Part shown: in pieces, positions 15,419-19,498 of the stretch
Numbering within the stretch: position 1 is the stretch's first letter
How the letters are laid out: each line of letters begins with the position of its first letter
Assembly (NCBI GenBank): GCA_050694015.1
Contig: JBOGWY010000224.1
Coordinates: forward strand, 1 to 19,498
Source of the DNA: JBOGWY01 sp050694015
Lineage (GTDB): Bacteria; Actinomycetota; CADDZG01; WHSQ01
Reading direction: 5' to 3'
Length of the DNA stretch: 19,498 bases
Made by a program: the position numbers and the translations under genes
The notes under the pieces: generated by a model
What the model was told of the DNA's origin: nothing
Databases searched by the model: none
The model's input: the letters and a program-made list of their open reading frames with translations, nothing else

Positions 15419-16855
15419 ATGGTGACTACCTGGAGTCGGGCGCTGGTCCCAGCTTTGTGCGTGCTGCTGACGACGGCTGCGCTGGCGAATGCGGACACGC
15501 GCGCGTTCCGACTCACACGGACGGCGGAGGTGATCATCGGAATCGAGAAGCTCACCAGCCTGGGCGCTTCGGACGTCGGCGATGTCAACGGCGACGGTCA
15601 TTCCGACCTCGCGATCGATTACTGCAGGTGGGGCAGCGAGACGCGGGGGCGCGTGGACGTTCTGTTCGGTCCGTTCACGCGGGGCAGATTCAAACTTTCG
15701 GATCTCTCCGGTAACGGGTTCCGCGTAATCGGAGCCCGCCCGGGCGACGGCGCGTGCAGTCTAGAGGCTGCCGGTGACGCCAATGGCGACGGGCTTGATG
15801 ACATTTTGGTCGCGGCGGGCGGCAGCGACCTCAACGGGTCCGGTGCCGGGACCGGCTATGTCGTTTTCGGCAAAACCACCACCGACACCGTCCATCTCGG
15901 GGCGTTCGACGAGGGCGACTCGGGTGGCGCCGGGTACCGGATCGATGCCCCCCAGGGGTCCTTCGCGCTCCTAGGGCAAAGGATGGACGGTCTTGGTGAC
16001 GTCAACGGCGACGGGCTCGACGACGTCGGGTTCTTCACATGGCAAGGGGTGTCGTACGTCGTATTCGGTAAGACCGACGGGGAAACCGTCGGCCTGGACA
16101 GGTTCCTCGACGGGACCCAGGGCGGAGCGGGGTTTCGCATCGACCATGCGGCTCCTTCCTACAGTGACCGTGTCAACGGGAGCGGGCGGGGTGACGTCAA
16201 CGGCGACGGCCGCGCCGATATCGTGGTTTCGGTCATCCCCGGTGAAACGGGACGAGGTTCTGCATACGTCGTTTTCGGTAAGACCGACTCCCTGGCGGTC
16301 GACGTGCGCGAGCCGGGGCTGTGGGGATTCCGCATCCGCGGAGCGCGCGGGTCTTCCGCCGGCTACGGGGTGACGATCTTCGGAGACGAGAACGGCGACG
16401 GTCTCGACGACGTCGCACTCTCCACTGCCGGAGGTAGCAGGAGAAATGTTTACGTTGTGTATGGAAAGCAAAGCTTCGAAAGTGTCAAGCTCCCCGATCT
16501 TCTAGAAGCAGGTTTCAAGATAGTCGCGCCGCGATACCTAGGCACGATGAGAAACCTGTCGGGACCTTCCGATCTAAACCATGACGGCCTCGCCGACCTC
16601 GTGATGGGGGGTTACATTGCGAACCGAAGTGGGGACTTCGGGGTCGTGTACGTCGTCTACGGCGGTGGAAGAGACCAGAACGTGTGGCTCACCGATCTGG
16701 GTCGTAGGGGTTTCGTACTTGAGGGTCCACCCCGGAGGTTCAGGAACGGGGATCCGGTCGCTCCAGGTGATCTCAACGGCGACGGTTGTGACGACATCGC
16801 TATCGGAAATGACTTTCCCCACGTCTACTTATTGTGGGGCTGTCGGGACCGCTGA
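15419..16855 (+). CDS. Secreted seven-bladed FG-GAP (integrin-alpha-like) beta-propeller protein
   Basis: A 478-residue protein with a Sec signal peptide (cleavage after about ALANA, residue 26). Seven calcium-binding loops of the D-x-N-x-D-G-x-x-D type begin near D55, D120, D194, D259, D323, D385 and D451 (for example DVNGDGHSD and DLNGDGCDD), one per FG-GAP/VCBS blade. That is exactly the number for a closed seven-bladed propeller. GYVVFGKT-type strands recur between them. There is no C-terminal membrane helix or LPXTG, so the product is probably released or non-covalently attached. The start is ATG 15419, 12 bp after the EEP fragment; there is no clear Shine-Dalgarno, and GTG 15422 is an alternative. 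Function is unknown beyond likely calcium-dependent adhesion or binding. A decayed copy of its 5' end lies at 16887-16923. Confidence 0.85.
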   Translation: MVTTWSRALVPALCVLLTTAALANADTRAFRLTRTAEVIIGIEKLTSLGASDVGDVNGDGHSDLAIDYCRWGSETRGRVDVLFGPFTRGRFKLSDLSGNGFRVIGARPGDGACSLEAAGDANGDGLDDILVAAGGSDLNGSGAGTGYVVFGKTTTDTVHLGAFDEGDSGGAGYRIDAPQGSFALLGQRMDGLGDVNGDGLDDVGFFTWQGVSYVVFGKTDGETVGLDRFLDGTQGGAGFRIDHAAPSYSDRVNGSGRGDVNGDGRADIVVSVIPGETGRGSAYVVFGKTDSLAVDVREPGLWGFRIRGARGSSAGYGVTIFGDENGDGLDDVALSTAGGSRRNVYVVYGKQSFESVKLPDLLEAGFKIVAPRYLGTMRNLSGPSDLNHDGLADLVMGGYIANRSGDFGVVYVVYGGGRDQNVWLTDLGRRGFVLEGPPRRFRNGDPVAPGDLNGDGCDDIAIGNDFPHVYLLWGCRDR

Positions 16856-17193
16856 GCGCACTTCCCATCGCGCTAGAAGGTGACCTCTAAGGTTGGCGGC
16901 TACCTGGGGTCCGGGCGCTTGTCGTTTCCGTGCAAATGGTGGGGACCGGCGCACCTCTACGCGTCCGGTCGCACGAGACCGCGCGCGTCGAGGAGCTCCA
17001 AAGCGGTGAGAGGTTAGTCGTCGAGGCCGCTGGCTTCGTCGACCAGGAGGGGGCTTGCCTACAGTCCAACGGACGCCCACGCAGGCAAGGGATCGTTCTA
17101 GAACCACCTCGACGGTCCCTGGTACGTCTGGGTTCAGAGCTTCTAGTCGAACTCCCTGGTCGGTGACGCGTCGCACGCCTACGATCGAACACC
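16856..17193 (+). other. Non-coding or decayed stretch between the propeller gene and the FAD oxidoreductase
   Basis: No gene is supported here. The segment 16889-16923 matches the 5' end of the propeller gene (15416-15448) at most positions, with the ATG changed to GTT plus small indels, so it looks like a decayed duplicate. A 78-codon GTG-initiated frame (16930-17166) follows and may include decayed coding sequence, but it lacks a recognisable domain or Shine-Dalgarno. An inverted repeat, CTTGCCT (17054-17060) with AGGCAAG (17083-17089), could form a hairpin but has no U-run. Confidence 0.4.
17180..17185 (+). promoter_or_regulatory. Candidate -10 for a leaderless oxidoreductase transcript
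   Basis: TACGAT (17180-17185) ends 8 nt before ATG 17194, and no Shine-Dalgarno is visible. This fits transcription starting at or next to the ATG. No good -35 was found at 16-18 bp, so support is weak. Confidence 0.3.
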
Positions 17194-18417
17194 ATGGGAG
17201 AAACGGTCGACGTCGCGATCATCGGTGGGGGCCAGGCGGGACTGGCCACGAGCCACGAACTCTCTCAACGGGGCATCGAGCACGTCGTACTGGAGCGCGG
17301 CCGAGTCGGGCAAACGTGGCGCACTCGTTGGGACAGCTTCTGCCTCGTGACACCGAACTGGTCGGTGCGCCTTCCCGGCTACGCGTACGACGGTTCCGAT
17401 CCGGACGGATTCATGCCGCGCGACGAGATCGTTGCGTACCTCGAACGGTATGCAACCGCTACCGGCACCCCGATCCGCGAGGACGTCGATGTGACGTCGC
17501 TCTCGAGGAATGGAGACGCGTCCTTCCTGTTACGAACGTCGAACGGCAACATGAACGCGCGCGCGGTCGTGGTCGCGGCGGGTGCGTACCAGCGCCCCCA
17601 CAGGCCTGACGGCGCGGGCTCACTTCCGGCGCGTATCCCGCAGATCGATGTCGAGGACTATGTCAACCCATCGCACGTACCGGAGGGGGAAGTGTTGATC
17701 GTCGGCAGTGGTCAATCGGGCTGCCAGGTTGCCGAGGAGTTGGTCGCGGACGGGCGCGAGGTCTATCTCGCGTGTGGTCGCGCACCGTGGCTCCCGCGTC
17801 GCATCGGAGAACACGACCTGTTCTGGTGGGCGCTCGAGACCGGCTTCTTGGATCAGACCGTCGATAAGCTGCCCGCGCCGACTGCTCGGCTCAGCGCGAA
17901 CGTGCTCGCGACCGGTCGCGACGGCGGTCACGACTTGAATCTCCGTACGCTGCGCGCCGCAGGTGTGACACTGCTGGGGCACCTCCTCGGCGCGACCGAC
18001 GGACGCGCTCATTTCGCGAACGATCTCGCGGAAAGCGTCGCGTGGGGAGATGACCGCTACCGGGACCTCATGGGGCTCGTCCGCAAACTCGTCGCGGAGC
18101 GGAGCCTCGAGATGCCACCGATCGTGGAACCTGAGCCGTTCTCTTCAGACGCACCGAGCGAGCTCGACCTCTCGCGTATCGGCATCGTGACCTTCGCGGG
18201 TGGGTACCGCCCCAACTACGGTGCTTGGGTCGATATGCCCGGCGCCTTCGACGAGTTCGGGTTCCCGATCCACAGCGACGGTGAGAGCTTCGTCGCGCCT
18301 GGGCTCTTCTTCGTCGGGGTGCATTTCCTTCGCACCAGAAAGTCGTCGCTCCTGTGCGGCGTCGGTGACGACGCGAGGGTGATCGCCACGAGGGTCGCTG
18401 CGGCGCGTTCCGACTGA
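17194..18417 (+). CDS. FAD/NAD(P)-dependent oxidoreductase, flavin monooxygenase-like (CzcO-type)
   Basis: A 407-residue flavoprotein. The N-terminal FAD-binding Rossmann motif is IIGGGQAGLATSHEL (9-23) with the acidic strand end VVLERG. A second dinucleotide motif, IVGSGQSGCQVAEEL (169-183), should bind NAD(P)H. Between them, WRTRWDSFCLVTPNW (42-56) is characteristic of the flavin monooxygenase-like group, and FAGGYRPNYG near the C-terminus resembles the F-A-T-GYRP strand. The substrate is not predictable; members oxidise small organic molecules, and some are annotated loosely as cation-transport flavoproteins. It stands alone between decayed sequence and the UDG gene, probably with its own promoter. 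GC content is back to the level of the operon genes. Confidence 0.85.
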   Translation: MGETVDVAIIGGGQAGLATSHELSQRGIEHVVLERGRVGQTWRTRWDSFCLVTPNWSVRLPGYAYDGSDPDGFMPRDEIVAYLERYATATGTPIREDVDVTSLSRNGDASFLLRTSNGNMNARAVVVAAGAYQRPHRPDGAGSLPARIPQIDVEDYVNPSHVPEGEVLIVGSGQSGCQVAEELVADGREVYLACGRAPWLPRRIGEHDLFWWALETGFLDQTVDKLPAPTARLSANVLATGRDGGHDLNLRTLRAAGVTLLGHLLGATDGRAHFANDLAESVAWGDDRYRDLMGLVRKLVAERSLEMPPIVEPEPFSSDAPSELDLSRIGIVTFAGGYRPNYGAWVDMPGAFDEFGFPIHSDGESFVAPGLFFVGVHFLRTRKSSLLCGVGDDARVIATRVAAARSD

Positions 18418-18452
18418 ACGTTGCCGAAAGGCACCTCCCACCCCGGGACTCC

Positions 18453-18481
18453 TTGACCGTCTAGGGCGCCGTTCGTAGTGT
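18453..18481 (+). promoter_or_regulatory. Promoter of the uracil-DNA glycosylase gene, predicted leaderless
   Basis: TTGACC (18453-18458) and TAGTGT (18476-18481) are separated by exactly 17 bp and match sigma-70/SigA-type hexamers well. The -10 ends 6 nt before the ATG at 18488, so transcription would start at the A of the start codon. No Shine-Dalgarno precedes the gene, consistent with a leaderless mRNA. Confidence 0.65.
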
Positions 18482-18487
18482 CCATAC

Positions 18488-19189
18488 ATGCCCCCAGCCG
18501 GACCCACCGCGCCCGCGCGAACGACCGCCGAGGAACTCGCGGTTATCAAAGGACAAGCGCTCGCCTGCACCAAGTGCGGGCTCGCCCAGACCCGCACGCA
18601 GGTCGTGTGGGCGGCCGGGGACCTGAGCTCCGAGGTTCTCTTCATCGGCGAGGGTCCGGGCTTCCACGAGGACCAGCAGGGCGAGCCGTTCGTCGGCGCC
18701 GCCGGGCAGCTGCTCGACAAGCTTCTCGCCGAGGTCGGAACCGATCGCAGCAAGGTCGCGATCGTGAACGTCATCAAGTGCCGCCCGCCGGGGAATCGCG
18801 ACCCGTTGCCGGACGAGATCGAGGCGTGCCGCCCTTACCTCGAGGCTCAGCTCGACTTCATGCGGCCGCTCGTCATAATCACCCTCGGGAATTTCGCGAC
18901 CAAGTTCATCACCGGGCTCCAGATCGGGATCACCAAGGCCCGTGGCCAGCGTTTCCAGTACAAGGACTCGATCGTGATCCCCACGTTCCATCCGGCCGCG
19001 GCGCTCCGGGGTGGTCGCTTCGGCGGGATGAGCCCGGTCGACGCGATCCGAGCCGATTTCCAGCTCGTCGGTGAGGCCCTTGCGGAGCAGCGGGCGCGCT
19101 TCGCGCCGGCGTCCGAGCCCGCGGCGGCGCCCGAAGACGATCGCTCGGCCGAGGAGATCGACGCGTCCGAGCAACTCGGGCTCTTCTAG
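18488..19189 (+). CDS. Family 4 uracil-DNA glycosylase with 4Fe-4S cluster and C-terminal clamp-binding motif
   Basis: Removes uracil from DNA, starting base-excision repair. Four cysteines at 27, 30, 98 and 114 (CTKC..., then KCRPP and EAC) match the family 4 iron-sulfur ligands. Motif GEGPGFHEDQQGEPFVG (54-70) is the active-site region, VNVIKCRPPGNRDP (93-106) follows, and HPAAALR (168-174) is the second uracil-binding motif. The catalytic core ends near residue 200. An acidic, alanine/proline-rich tail leads to the last five residues QLGLF, which match the bacterial beta-clamp-binding consensus QLxLF. The start at 18488 is supported by a promoter placed for leaderless transcription. tsaE begins 12 bp after the stop. 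Confidence 0.93.
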   Translation: MPPAGPTAPARTTAEELAVIKGQALACTKCGLAQTRTQVVWAAGDLSSEVLFIGEGPGFHEDQQGEPFVGAAGQLLDKLLAEVGTDRSKVAIVNVIKCRPPGNRDPLPDEIEACRPYLEAQLDFMRPLVIITLGNFATKFITGLQIGITKARGQRFQYKDSIVIPTFHPAAALRGGRFGGMSPVDAIRADFQLVGEALAEQRARFAPASEPAAAPEDDRSAEEIDASEQLGLF

Positions 19190-19201
19190 GACACTTAGAG
19201 G

Positions 19202-19498
19202 ATGCCTCCCCGTGTCCTGACCGTCACCTCGAGATCGGTCGAGGAGACGAGGATCATCGGGGCGTCCCTCGCACCCGTGTTGCTCCCGGGTGACGTGCTC
19301 AGCCTCACCGGCGACCTCGGTGCCGGCAAGACCGCGTTCGTGCAGGGGCTCGCCGCGGCATCGGGTGTCCAGACACGGGTCACCTCTCCCAGCTTCACGA
19401 TCGTGCACCAGTACGACGGTCGCTATCCGCTCGTGCATCTCGACGTTTACCGGCTCGATTCGTTCCAGGAGGTCCTCGACCTCGGCTTTGAGGAGTTC
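19202..19498 (+). CDS. tsaE: tRNA threonylcarbamoyladenosine biosynthesis ATPase TsaE, N-terminal part (runs off the window)
   Basis: ATPase partner of TsaB and TsaD in making the t6A37 modification of ANN-decoding tRNAs. The first 99 residues are in the window. Walker A is GDLGAGKT (37-44), followed by the family motifs TSPSFTIVHQY (61-71) and HLDVYRL (78-84). The start is ATG 19202; GAGG abuts it too closely to be an ideal Shine-Dalgarno. In Streptomyces the gene follows the alr-linked hydrolase directly; here it is displaced by about 7.6 kb. tsaB, rimI and tsaD would be expected beyond the window edge. Confidence 0.94.
   Translation, partial: MPPRVLTVTSRSVEETRIIGASLAPVLLPGDVLSLTGDLGAGKTAFVQGLAAASGVQTRVTSPSFTIVHQYDGRYPLVHLDVYRLDSFQEVLDLGFEEF

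Noticed and set aside
17054..17089. CTTGCCT/AGGCAAG inverted repeat as a terminator
   Set aside because: The 22-nt loop is long and no U-run follows; kept only as a possible hairpin.
16930..17166. 78-codon GTG-initiated frame
   Set aside because: No recognisable domain, no Shine-Dalgarno, and it begins in sequence that looks like a decayed copy of the propeller gene's 5' end.

Overview
The window is a high-GC bacterial chromosome segment, most likely from an actinomycetote. The strongest argument is gene order: glmM, glmS, nnr, alr and an alpha/beta hydrolase, with tsaE further on, is the arrangement I know from Streptomyces and relatives. No rRNA, tRNA or CRISPR array was seen, so the lineage is not resolved further. 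Two features look more Bacillus-like than actinobacterial: a short ferrochelatase without a four-cysteine cluster, and a glmS ribozyme.

Layout. (1) 1-3729, minus strand: treT (trehalose glycosyltransferase), hemE, cpfC/hemH and the 5' part of cgoX/hemY. These read as one operon, with a 40-bp gap, a 4-bp ATGA overlap and a 5-bp gap between successive genes. (2) 3773-5098, plus strand: glmM, divergent from treT across only 43 bp. A small membrane protein (5066-5662, minus) overlaps its 3' end. (3) 5663-6028: a regulatory leader. It holds a palindrome with a -10-like core, then a well-formed glmS self-cleaving ribozyme (about 5799-5968), then a hairpin that covers the glmS Shine-Dalgarno sequence. 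(4) 6029-11574, plus strand: glmS, nnr, alr and an alpha/beta hydrolase, tightly coupled. GlmM and GlmS together make glucosamine-1-phosphate for UDP-GlcNAc, and Alr supplies D-alanine, so the block feeds peptidoglycan synthesis. Nnr is an NAD(P)H-hydrate repair enzyme.

(5) 11575-19189: an interruption of about 7.6 kb between the hydrolase and tsaE, which are neighbours in Streptomyces. It starts with an M29 aminopeptidase that is contiguous with the operon. Then comes a more AT-rich accessory stretch: a winged-helix regulator with a degenerate receiver domain, a truncated secreted DNRLRE-type protein, a 3' fragment of an endonuclease/exonuclease/phosphatase protein, a secreted seven-bladed FG-GAP propeller, and decayed sequence. 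Housekeeping-like genes return with an FAD-dependent monooxygenase-like protein and a family 4 uracil-DNA glycosylase. (6) 19202-19498: the 5' part of tsaE, running off the end.

The two observations most worth following are the glmS ribozyme in an actinobacterial cell-wall operon and a probable 63-bp micro-inversion (about 15022-15084). The inversion places the missing last strand of the DNRLRE domain on the opposite strand, exactly where the secreted protein is cut short.
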